Part shown: positions 1-6,520 of the stretch, in pieces
Layout of the letters: every line of letters starts with the position of its first letter
How positions within the stretch are numbered: the stretch's first letter is position 1
Assembly: GCA_003644825.1 (NCBI GenBank)
Contig: QNDJ01000037.1
Coordinates: 1 to 9,349 of the forward strand
Origin: Candidatus Zhuqueibacterota bacterium
Lineage (GTDB): Bacteria; SM23-31; B21-G16
Direction of reading: 5' to 3'
Length of the DNA: 9,349 nucleotides
Notes under the pieces: generated by a model
What the model was told of the DNA's origin: nothing
The model's database searches: none
Seen by the model: the letters and a program-made list of their open reading frames with translations, nothing else
Position numbers and translations under genes: made by a program

Positions 1-95
1 CTTAAATTTTATACTTGAAAAATCCAATCCATATTTGTATCTTAATTTGAAATATTAAAATTCCTTTGTTATTTTTTTCATATTTAACAGTATTG

Positions 96-116
96 ATGTT
101 TTAAAACATTTATACT
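96..116 (+). promoter_or_regulatory. Palindromic operator-like site next to a -10-like box, upstream of the response regulator
   Basis: Positions 96-109 read ATGTTTTAAAACAT, a perfect 14-bp palindrome. One base later (111-116) is TATACT, a good match to a sigma-70 -10 box, about 35 bp before the ATG of the response regulator gene. No -35 box lies at the usual 16-18 bp spacing, so this may be an activator-dependent promoter with a dimeric regulator bound over the -35 region, or a chance feature of AT-rich DNA. The palindrome and the box are seen directly; an operator role, perhaps autoregulation, is inference. Confidence 0.3.
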
Positions 117-150
117 CGGGGGAAAAATTAGCTTTTAGTTCAAATAGGAT

Positions 151-828
151 ATGAAAATACTCATCATTGAAGACGAAAAAAAGGTTTCTGATTTTATAAA
201 AAAGGGGCTGGAGTATGAAGGATTTATAGTTGAAGCCTCTTACAGCGGGAAAGATGGAATAAACAGGTGCACTGATACTTCATTTGACCTCATTATTCTT
301 GATCTGATGCTACCCGAAATCGACGGGATTTCGATTTTAAAAACAGTCAGAAATGCTGGAATAGATACTCCAGTTTTAATTCTTACAGCTAAAGGAAACA
401 TTCAGGACAGAATCAACGGGTTAAATACAGGAGCAGATGATTATCTTGTAAAACCATTTGCTTTTGAAGAGCTTCTCGCAAGGGTCAGGGCTTTGCTCAG
501 AAGGTCAAAAAAGGATAAACAAACTCATTTAAAATTCGATGACCTGTCAATTGATTTAATCACAAGAAAAGTTACAAGAGGTGAAAAAAATATCGAACTC
601 ACGCCAAAAGAGTATTCGTTACTCGAATTCTTTGTTATGAATAAAAATCGAGTTATAAATAAAATTACAATCGCTGAACATGTGTGGAATTATAACTTTG
701 ACAGAGGAACAAATTTTGTCGAGGTTTATGTTAATCGATTGCGTAATAAACTGGATGCCGATTATGACAAAAAGTTCATTCAAACAATAAGAGGATATGG
801 ATACATATTCAGAACTGAAAAAAAATGA
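151..828 (+). CDS. OmpR-family response regulator, CusR/CopR-like
   Basis: A 225-residue DNA-binding response regulator that should be phosphorylated by the kinase encoded immediately downstream. The receiver domain (about 1-115) has the acidic pair E7/D8, the phospho-acceptor D51 in LIILDLMLPEIDG, T79 in LILTAKG and K101 in the VKPFAFEELLARVRALLRRS segment. The last of these is characteristic of the heavy-metal CusR/CopR/PcoR-like subgroup. The C-terminal winged helix (about 127-222) has the recognition-helix region NFVEVYVNRLRNKLD and the wing motif IRGYGYIF. Length and all key residues are normal, so the protein should be functional. The ATG at 151 is the only reasonable start, since it begins the first receiver strand directly; its ribosome binding site is weak. 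The stop overlaps the kinase start by 4 nt (ATGA). The family call is firm; the metal stimulus is inferred from similarity and the nearby RND genes. Confidence 0.95.
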   Translation: MKILIIEDEKKVSDFIKKGLEYEGFIVEASYSGKDGINRCTDTSFDLIILDLMLPEIDGISILKTVRNAGIDTPVLILTAKGNIQDRINGLNTGADDYLVKPFAFEELLARVRALLRRSKKDKQTHLKFDDLSIDLITRKVTRGEKNIELTPKEYSLLEFFVMNKNRVINKITIAEHVWNYNFDRGTNFVEVYVNRLRNKLDADYDKKFIQTIRGYGYIFRTEKK

Positions 829-2234
829 AAGAATATTTCAAATTTAAAATTATACTGTGGTATACAATTCTTGTATTTTCAATTGTTGTGATACTCGAAT
901 TGTTAATATACTATGGTCTCCGATTTGAAATGACTGAAGAAGTCAAAGAAGATGTTAATAAAAGAGTTGAATGGATAAAGACATATATATATAATGGATA
1001 CAAACCAGAAGAAATTGAAAAAGATATCTCAAAAATTTTTGTGGAAGAAGGATTGAGCGAAATCCTTGAAAGAACCACAGCAAGCAATAAAAACTATCTG
1101 TTCTGTATTTTTGGCCCGTATAAAAAATTAAAGTTTATTTCCCCCAATTTCATAAATCTTGAAGACTATATAGATATTGAAAAGTATCCAGAAGGAACTG
1201 TTTTTTCAGTGAAATTAAAAAACGAAAAATTCATACTGAAAAAGTATACTGAAAATTACTCAATTCTATTTGGTTTCTGCCTTAAAGAAATTCATGAAAT
1301 TCAATCTGAATTAATCTATATATTTTTGATTTCCATTCCTTTTAGTATAATATTATCAATTCTGTGCGGTATTTTTGTGACAAACAAGACATTGAATGTT
1401 ATAAAGAAAATAAGAAGTACAGTAAATAAGATAACCATTAAAAGCCTTGGTGAGAGAATTCCAGAATCCAGAGAAAAAGATGAGATAGGAAAACTGGTGG
1501 ATACTCTGAACGTAATGCTTGAAAGACTTGAAAAGTCAGTAAAAACTTTGCAGCAGTTCTCTGCGGATGCTGCTCACCAGTTGAAAACACCCCTCACCAT
1601 TATGAGGAATGAGCTGGAAAACATTCTCAGGAAAGAAGAAGTAAATAGAGAAATAGCACTCTCCCTGGAAGAAATTTTAAAAGAAACATCTAAATTAACT
1701 GATATAATTAAAAATCTGCTTATGCTGTCAAATATGGAATCGGGGAAAATAAAGCTGTCTTTTGAAAATATTAATATGAACAGTCTTGTTGAAGATATTT
1801 TTCAGGACGCTAAAATCTTAGCAGAAAGTAAAAAAATAAAAATGTCTATAATTAACAATAAAAATGTAACCATTTCGGGTGATAAAGAATTATTGAAAAT
1901 TTTGATGTGGAATTTAATAGATAATTCTCTAAAATATACACCTGAAAACGGCGAAATTTCAATTGTTCTTGATATCGAGAATAGTTATAACACTATTATA
2001 ATTAATGATACCGGTATCGGGATTTCAAAAGAAGAATTATCAAAAGTTTTTGACAGATTCTATAGAGGAGAAAAATCAATTGACTACTATCCTGAAGGCA
2101 GCGGTCTCGGGCTCTCGATATGTGAATGGATTGTAAAATTGCATAATGGAAAAATAGAGGTTAAAAGTGTAGAAAATAAAGGAACGACCTTCAAAGTTTT
2201 TCTACCGTTAATATCCAACCTTACAAAAAATTAA
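825..2234 (+). CDS. HAMP-domain sensor histidine kinase (heavy-metal-sensor-like)
   Basis: A 469-residue inner-membrane sensor kinase, the partner of the preceding response regulator, with which it overlaps by 4 nt. In order it has TM1 (about 9-30), a periplasmic sensor region of about 130 residues, TM2 (about 163-186) and HAMP (about 187-240, ending in EIGKLVDTLNVMLERLE). A HisKA dimerisation domain follows, with phospho-acceptor H251 in FSADAAHQLKTPLT. The HATPase domain has an N box (N363 and N367 in WNLIDNSLKYTP), a G1 box with D395 (NDTGIGIS), an F box (FDRFYRGE) and a G2 box (G425-G429, GSGLGL). All catalytic motifs are intact. The form of the H box and HAMP resembles CusS/CopS heavy-metal sensors. 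The periplasmic region shows no obvious His/Met/Cys metal-binding cluster, so the signal is unknown and could be envelope stress or a cationic compound. Confidence 0.94.
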   Translation: MKEYFKFKIILWYTILVFSIVVILELLIYYGLRFEMTEEVKEDVNKRVEWIKTYIYNGYKPEEIEKDISKIFVEEGLSEILERTTASNKNYLFCIFGPYKKLKFISPNFINLEDYIDIEKYPEGTVFSVKLKNEKFILKKYTENYSILFGFCLKEIHEIQSELIYIFLISIPFSIILSILCGIFVTNKTLNVIKKIRSTVNKITIKSLGERIPESREKDEIGKLVDTLNVMLERLEKSVKTLQQFSADAAHQLKTPLTIMRNELENILRKEEVNREIALSLEEILKETSKLTDIIKNLLMLSNMESGKIKLSFENINMNSLVEDIFQDAKILAESKKIKMSIINNKNVTISGDKELLKILMWNLIDNSLKYTPENGEISIVLDIENSYNTIIINDTGIGISKEELSKVFDRFYRGEKSIDYYPEGSGLGLSICEWIVKLHNGKIEVKSVENKGTTFKVFLPLISNLTKN

Positions 2235-2239
2235 TATTC

Positions 2240-2280
2240 TGTTAAGCGTTTTGTAATCTTTATTATTTATATTTTATAAT
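2240..2280 (+). promoter_or_regulatory. Putative promoter with 11-bp direct repeat upstream of the DUF5916 gene
   Basis: Inside the 87-bp gap after the kinase gene, TTGTAA (2251-2256) and a consensus TATAAT (2275-2280) are separated by 18 bp, a plausible sigma-70 promoter about 40 bp before the GTG start. Overlapping the -35 box are two adjacent 11-mers, TGTTAAGCGTT (2240-2250) and TTGTAATCTTT (2251-2261), identical at 7 of 11 positions. OmpR-family regulators typically bind tandem half-sites spaced about 10-11 bp, so this could be the target of the response regulator encoded upstream. The rest of the gap is almost purely A/T, which raises the chance of spurious matches. Confidence 0.35.
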
Positions 2281-2321
2281 AATATATTTTTATAATTCAT
2301 TATATTATACGAAAAAAGCCT

Positions 2322-4457
2322 GTGAAGTTCCTGAATTTTATTGAAAAGGTTCTGTGGTCAATTTTTCTATTATTGCTTATTCCCGATATCATATTTGCGC
2401 AGGAAATAAAAGCTTACTATACTGATTCACAGATAAAACTTGATGGATTGTTAAACGAATCTGTATGGAAAAACGCTGTTCCCATTACAGGGTTCATCCA
2501 GCGAGAACTAAATGAGGGAGAAAAAGCTACAGAAAAAACAGAAGTTAGAGTCATCTATAATAAGGAGAATCTTTACATTGGTATAATATGTTATGATAAA
2601 GAACCAGAAAAAATAATTCATAATGAGTTAAAACGGGATGGTAACATAAGATCGGATGATAATTTTGATCTTATACTGGATACCTTTCATGATTTCAGGA
2701 GTGGGTTTTATTTTGGGACAAATCCTAATGGTGCAAGAGTAGATGCCCTTGTTACAAGTGTTGAACGTATGAATAAAGACTGGAATGGTGTCTGGTATGC
2801 CGAATCAAAAATAACTGAATATGGATGGTCATCCGAAATAAAAATTCCGTTCAAGACTTTGAGATTTCCCGATAGGAAAGAACAAATATGGGGCATCAAC
2901 TTCAGAAGAACGATAAAAAGGAAAAATGAGGAAGTATTATGGCGGGCGTGGAAAAGAAATGATGGTTTATTCCAGTTAACAAAAGAGGGTATTCTTACAG
3001 GACTGAAAGGAGTAAAAAGAGGAAGAAAAATAGAAATCAAGCCTTATTCATCATTTGGAATACAGAAAGAAATTGTAGTAAGTAATACACATCATAAAGG
3101 AATTGATATAAAATATCCACTTACATCAACATTGACTCTCGATTTGACAACCTATACGGACTTTGCTCAGATTGAGGCAGATAGAACGCGAATCAACCTT
3201 ACAAGGTTTAGCCTTTATTACCCTGAAAAGAGAGATTTCTTTCTTGAAGGAGCAGGTACCTTCAGTTTTGGAAGGCGTGAAACAAGTGTTTTTTATTCCC
3301 GAAGAATAGGAATCACTCCAGATAGAAAACAGGTCCCTATCCTTGGTGGAATCAGGCTTTCTGGAAAAGCTGGACATTACAGAGTGGGTATTCTGAATAT
3401 GCAGACCAAGAAAAAAGATACCACTCCAGCAACAAATTATTCAGTTATAAGAATAAAAAGAGATGTTCTTGAAAAATCATACGTAGGATTCATATTGACA
3501 AACCTTTATAATGCTGACAAACATAAAAATCAGGCTTTTGGTGTAGATTTCTCTTACAGGACCAATAAGTTCCTTAAAAACAATAACCTTGAGGTAGCCG
3601 GTTATCTGGCAGGAACAGTTACAGACGGTACAGGCAAAAAAAATATGGCAGGCAGGTTATTTATTGACTATCCAAATGACCTGTTTGATAATTACGCCGG
3701 GGTTTACTTTATTGAAGAAAATTTCAACCCCGAGATAGGGTTTGTCAGAAGAAAAGGCATAATAGCATATTATACTGCATGGAGATATATGCCCAGGCCA
3801 AAAATACCACTGGTTAGGAAAATCACAATAAAACCCATTGATATAGATTATTTAACTGATATGAACGGCAGATTACTCACAAGAGGTTTAGAGTTCAGAC
3901 CTCTGGGTGTAAGTTTCAAATCCGGTGATAGTTTTGAATTCAATATAAAAAATTCCTATGAGTATCTTGATAAAGATTTCAATATTTTTGGTGATGTAGT
4001 TATACCATCAGGTACCTATGAATGGTGGAACAACGAAATTCAATTTGAAAGCAGTAGCAAAAGACCAATCTCGATTGACCTGAAAACCGAATGGGGAGAT
4101 TTTTATACAGGTAAAAGAACAGATTTATCTACTGATATTACCTTTAAATTCAGTGAAAATTTTGCCCTCAGCACAAGTATTTCATATAACAAAATTTCAG
4201 TTAGTGGTATAAGTTTTGAAACTAAAGAATACAGCGGCAGGCTGGTGGTAAATTTTTCAACAAGATTAACTTCAAGAACATTTGTTCAATGGAATAATGA
4301 GGATAAACAATTAAACCTTAATTTTCTATTAAATTATATCCCGAAAATCGGAAGTGATATTTATTTTGTTTATAATCATCTATGGGATGGAACATTTCAC
4401 TACAGAACACAACAGAAATTGGGTATTGTAAAGATTGCATATTTATTCAGATTTTGA
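2322..4457 (+). CDS. Outer-membrane barrel protein with N-terminal carbohydrate-binding family 9-like domain (DUF5916)
   Basis: A 711-residue exported protein of unknown function. Starting at GTG 2322 it has a clear signal peptide: E8/K9, a hydrophobic core of residues 10-25 and likely cleavage after A26 (IIFA|QEIK). No in-frame ATG lies nearby. Residues of about 30-210 resemble the family-9 carbohydrate-binding-like domain (DGLLNESVWKNA, then VRVIYNKENLYIGIICYD). The remainder (about 235-711) resembles DUF5916, with the family-typical PEKRDFFLEGAGTFSFG at 301-317 and alternating polar/aromatic strands. It ends in Phe (AYLFRF), as many outer-membrane barrels do. Family knowledge predicts an outer-membrane beta-barrel; no substrate is established. 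It leads a tight cluster, with the PAP2 gene starting 6 bp after its stop. There is no convincing SD before the GTG. The domain call is confident; the role is not known. Confidence 0.87.
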   Translation: MKFLNFIEKVLWSIFLLLLIPDIIFAQEIKAYYTDSQIKLDGLLNESVWKNAVPITGFIQRELNEGEKATEKTEVRVIYNKENLYIGIICYDKEPEKIIHNELKRDGNIRSDDNFDLILDTFHDFRSGFYFGTNPNGARVDALVTSVERMNKDWNGVWYAESKITEYGWSSEIKIPFKTLRFPDRKEQIWGINFRRTIKRKNEEVLWRAWKRNDGLFQLTKEGILTGLKGVKRGRKIEIKPYSSFGIQKEIVVSNTHHKGIDIKYPLTSTLTLDLTTYTDFAQIEADRTRINLTRFSLYYPEKRDFFLEGAGTFSFGRRETSVFYSRRIGITPDRKQVPILGGIRLSGKAGHYRVGILNMQTKKKDTTPATNYSVIRIKRDVLEKSYVGFILTNLYNADKHKNQAFGVDFSYRTNKFLKNNNLEVAGYLAGTVTDGTGKKNMAGRLFIDYPNDLFDNYAGVYFIEENFNPEIGFVRRKGIIAYYTAWRYMPRPKIPLVRKITIKPIDIDYLTDMNGRLLTRGLEFRPLGVSFKSGDSFEFNIKNSYEYLDKDFNIFGDVVIPSGTYEWWNNEIQFESSSKRPISIDLKTEWGDFYTGKRTDLSTDITFKFSENFALSTSISYNKISVSGISFETKEYSGRLVVNFSTRLTSRTFVQWNNEDKQLNLNFLLNYIPKIGSDIYFVYNHLWDGTFHYRTQQKLGIVKIAYLFRF

Positions 4458-4463
4458 AAGAGT

Positions 4464-5240
4464 ATGATAAAACTTTTTAAAATCATAATTTTTCCATCGT
4501 TATTTCTGGTTGTAGTTGTAAATCCATCTTCATCTCAAACATTTAATTCGAACCTGCAGAATAGTAAATTACAAAATGGTAGTAGAAACAAAATTTTAAT
4601 AAAAGCGATGCTCACTGCTGGAATCACAGCAGGACTTTATTCTTATGACCAGAAAATAAAAAACTGGGTTCAAAAACACAGAAGCAAATCTTCCGATAGA
4701 ATTTCAGAATTTTTTAGGTTCTTTGGGGATGGAAAAAAATTAAAATTCCCATTGTTTATTTTTTATTCTTACGGTTACTTCTTCAAAAATAAAAAAGTTA
4801 AAAAAACAACTATTCTCTGTCTGGAGAGTTTTTTAGTTTCAGGAACTATAACAACAGTTATTAAATATGCAGGGCACAGGCACAGACCAAACACTAATGA
4901 CCCGTATGACAGATGGGATGGACCCGGATTTTCTAACTTAAATCTTTCTTTTCCATCGGGACATTCTTCTACTGCTTTTTCAATTGCAACCGTTATTGCT
5001 TCGGAGTATGACAATATTTTTCTTATTCAGCTGTTATCTTATGGCACAGCAACATTGACTGCATTATCCAGGGTCAACGATAATGCTCACTGGGCTTCTG
5101 ATGTATTTTTTGGTTCAGCAATTGGTTATTTTACTGCAAAAGCTATTATAAGTTTGAACAGAAGTAAAAATGAAAAGAAAGTTTTTCTACCGGTTATTAA
5201 CAACAGGTATTCGGGTTTATTAATTCTATATACATTTTAA
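4464..5240 (+). CDS. Exported PAP2-family phosphatase
   Basis: A 258-residue type-2 phosphatidic-acid-phosphatase (PAP2) superfamily protein. The three catalytic motifs are complete: KX6RP with K134, R141 and P142; PSGH at 164-167, carrying the catalytic H167; and SRX5HX3D with S202, R203, H209 and D213. Enzymes of this fold remove phosphates from lipids such as undecaprenyl pyrophosphate, phosphatidylglycerol phosphate or lipid A. Which of these applies here cannot be read from the sequence. The N-terminus looks like a signal peptide (hydrophobic about 5-19, then polar NPSSSQ). The C-terminus ends in a short aromatic strand, SGLLILYTF, also seen in other exported PAP2 proteins. The ATG is 6 bp after the DUF5916 stop with a modest AAAGAG ribosome site, so the two are almost certainly co-transcribed. 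Pairing with an outer-membrane barrel suggests work on envelope lipids. Confidence 0.9.
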   Translation: MIKLFKIIIFPSLFLVVVVNPSSSQTFNSNLQNSKLQNGSRNKILIKAMLTAGITAGLYSYDQKIKNWVQKHRSKSSDRISEFFRFFGDGKKLKFPLFIFYSYGYFFKNKKVKKTTILCLESFLVSGTITTVIKYAGHRHRPNTNDPYDRWDGPGFSNLNLSFPSGHSSTAFSIATVIASEYDNIFLIQLLSYGTATLTALSRVNDNAHWASDVFFGSAIGYFTAKAIISLNRSKNEKKVFLPVINNRYSGLLILYTF

Positions 5241-5269
5241 GATTGAACATTGTGTTCTTTTTTATAAAA

Positions 5270-5277
5270 AAGGAGGT
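5270..5277 (+). promoter_or_regulatory. Strong Shine-Dalgarno sequence that fixes the start at 5285
   Basis: AAGGAGGT, a full complement to the 3' end of 16S rRNA, lies 7 bp before the ATG at 5285. It is by far the strongest ribosome site in the window. It shows that the TTG at 5243, which would add 14 residues, is not the start, since the SD would then fall inside the coding region. Confidence 0.85.
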
Positions 5278-5284
5278 AGGTAAA

Positions 5285-6178
5285 ATGAAGATTCTAAAAT
5301 TATTTGTTGTATCAATTTTTATTGTAGTATTTTTTGTTGCTTTTATCCTGTATTTTCAGGAGAAAGAACAAAAAATAAAAATATCAGAAATTCCAAAGAA
5401 GATTGTTAAGGTAGTTAATGAAAAAGTACCCGGCGGAAAAATAACCGAAGCTGAAAAGGAAATGGATAAAGGAAAAGTTGTGTATGATATTGATGTGGTC
5501 AAAGGAAATAAAAGATATGAGGTAGAAGTTTATGAAGATGGAACAATAAAGGAATTTAAAGCCCTGGGTGAAGAAGAAGAAGAAGAAATGGAAGGGGAAA
5601 TCGAATATAATTTTGATAAGGAAAAACCCCATACAATTCCCTCAGGATGGAAGAATGAATTCACAGGAAGAGGAAAATTAGGAAAATGGGAAATTCTTGA
5701 AGATGAAACTGCTCCAAGCAAACCAAATGTTCTTGCACAAACTTCAATGGAAAACTTCGGCTATCATTTTAATCTGGCTATCCTTGAAAACTCAAGTTAT
5801 AAAGACCTTGAATTGAGTGTTAAGTTTAAAGGTGTTAAAGGAAATGAAGATAGAGGCGGTGGACCTGTATGGAGATATATTGACAGAAATAATTACTATA
5901 TTGCGAGAGCAAATCCTCTTGAGAACAATTTCAGGGTCTACAAAGTGGTAAACGGTAATAGAAGACAGATGGACAGTAAAAGCTTGAAAGTTACTTCAAA
6001 TGAATGGCATACAATAAAAATCAGGATGGTTGGAGATAAAATTGAATGTTATTATGATGGAGTAAAATACCTCGAAGTGAAAGATTCAACCTTTAAGAAA
6101 GCTGGTAAAATCGGTCTCTGGACTAAAGCTGATGCTTACACTTACTTCGATGATTTAGAAGTTGAAGAAATTAAATAG
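5285..6178 (+). CDS. Membrane-anchored PepSY-like plus DUF1080/LamG-like jelly-roll protein
   Basis: A 297-residue protein. Residues 5-24 are a single hydrophobic segment without an obvious cleavage site, so it is either an inner-membrane anchor or an uncleaved signal. Residues of about 36-92 look like a PepSY-like module (KVPGGKITEAEKEMDKGKVV, then YEVEVYEDGTIKEF). A Glu-rich linker (E96-E101 and beyond) leads to a jelly-roll domain of about 118-296. That domain is of the DUF1080/family-16-like type, with GGGPVWRY at 191-198, NNYYIARANPLENNFR, EWHTIKIRM and a terminal GLWTKADAYTYFDDLEV. The second domain is recognisable in many bacteria but has no settled function. Fused with a PepSY-like module, which in related proteins faces the periplasm, it may bind a glycan or a protein. 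The gene is 44 bp after the PAP2 stop, probably in the same transcript, with its own strong SD. It is not demonstrably an enzyme. Confidence 0.8.
   Translation: MKILKLFVVSIFIVVFFVAFILYFQEKEQKIKISEIPKKIVKVVNEKVPGGKITEAEKEMDKGKVVYDIDVVKGNKRYEVEVYEDGTIKEFKALGEEEEEEMEGEIEYNFDKEKPHTIPSGWKNEFTGRGKLGKWEILEDETAPSKPNVLAQTSMENFGYHFNLAILENSSYKDLELSVKFKGVKGNEDRGGGPVWRYIDRNNYYIARANPLENNFRVYKVVNGNRRQMDSKSLKVTSNEWHTIKIRMVGDKIECYYDGVKYLEVKDSTFKKAGKIGLWTKADAYTYFDDLEVEEIK
5570..5587 (+). repeat. (GAA)6 trinucleotide repeat within the coding sequence
   Basis: Six perfect GAA repeats encode six glutamates (residues 96-101) in the linker between the PepSY-like and jelly-roll domains. As the repeat unit is three bases, slippage would change linker length without breaking the frame. 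Confidence 0.9.
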
Positions 6179-6237
6179 TTGAATTATAAACACTGAGAAA
6201 GTTTTAATTTTTTAAATTTCAGGTATTCAAAAAATAA

Positions 6238-6291
6238 AACTGCTGATTACATCTCAGGAACAATTAATTTTTAGTTTTGTAAGTAGCAGTT
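6238..6291. repeat. Imperfect inverted repeat in the gap before the efflux genes
   Basis: AACTGCTGATTAC (6238-6250) and GTAAGTAGCAGTT (6279-6291) are inverted copies matching at 11 of 13 positions, separated by 28 nt. As RNA they would form a 7-bp plus 4-bp stem with a small internal loop. No T-tract follows, so it is not a standard intrinsic terminator. The arms could be the ends of a tiny element, a weak processing hairpin or a scar. The 153-bp stretch 6179-6331 has no other recognisable content besides this and the palindrome at 6312-6329. Confidence 0.45.
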
Positions 6292-6311
6292 AATAACAAA
6301 TATTAATCATA

Positions 6312-6329
6312 AATCAACTGCAGATGATT
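6312..6329. repeat. 18-bp near-perfect palindrome at the adaptor-remnant border
   Basis: AATCAACTGCAGATGATT equals its own reverse complement at 16 of 18 positions and is centred on CTGCAG. It ends 3 bp before the first open codon of the truncated adaptor gene. Such a site could be an operator of a dimeric regulator left over from the promoter of the former pump operon, or a feature of the deletion junction. Function is inferred only. Confidence 0.4.
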
Positions 6330-6331
6330 GA

Positions 6332-6520
6332 CCAAAAAACGGCAAAAAAATTGTTTTTACCATTGAAAACAACAGAGCAAAAGAACACACAGTTTACACC
6401 GGTATCTACACTGACAGAGAAATTGAGATAATTAAAGGTTTAGAGCCCGGTGAAAAAGTCGTAATCCTTGGCAACTTTGAACTGAAAGATGGAAGAAAAA
6501 TAAAAGTGGTTAACAGATGA
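6332..6520 (+). pseudogene. C-terminal remnant of an RND efflux periplasmic adaptor (membrane-fusion protein)
   Basis: The frame is open for 62 codons after an in-frame TGA at 6329-6331 and has no usable start. It translates to a typical adaptor C-terminal beta-barrel/membrane-proximal end. The order is KNGKKIVFTIENNRAKEHTV, then TDREIEIIKGLEPGEKVVIL, then GNFELKDGRKIKVVNR before the TGA. The IxxGLxxGEKVV signature is characteristic of HlyD/AcrA/CusB-type adaptors. Intact adaptors usually have about 350-450 residues, so most of the gene, including signal peptide, lipoyl and hairpin regions, is missing upstream. The stop overlaps the permease ATG (6517-6520, ATGA), the usual arrangement in adaptor-permease operons, which confirms the origin of this fragment. 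The sequence upstream shows no convincing adaptor homology in any frame that I can see. Confidence 0.82.

Noticed and set aside
15-75. Two TTGAAA boxes (15-20 and 47-52), each with a TAT-rich box 17 bp downstream
   Set aside because: The -10 partners (TATCTT, TATTTT) match only 4 of 6 positions, and such pairs are common by chance in DNA this AT-rich.
2261-2284. AT-only hairpin (TATTATT/AATAATA) as a terminator after the kinase gene
   Set aside because: A 7-bp stem of only A/T pairs is too weak for a terminator and is expected by chance in this A/T-rich gap; it also overlaps the better promoter candidate.
2708-3377. Minus-strand open frames inside the DUF5916 gene
   Set aside because: They are antisense to a well-conserved coding region and show no protein-family features.
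5243-5284. Start of the PepSY/jelly-roll gene at TTG 5243
   Set aside because: The perfect Shine-Dalgarno at 5270-5277 sits 7 bp before the ATG at 5285, and the protein from 5285 begins with a normal K-rich n-region and hydrophobic segment.
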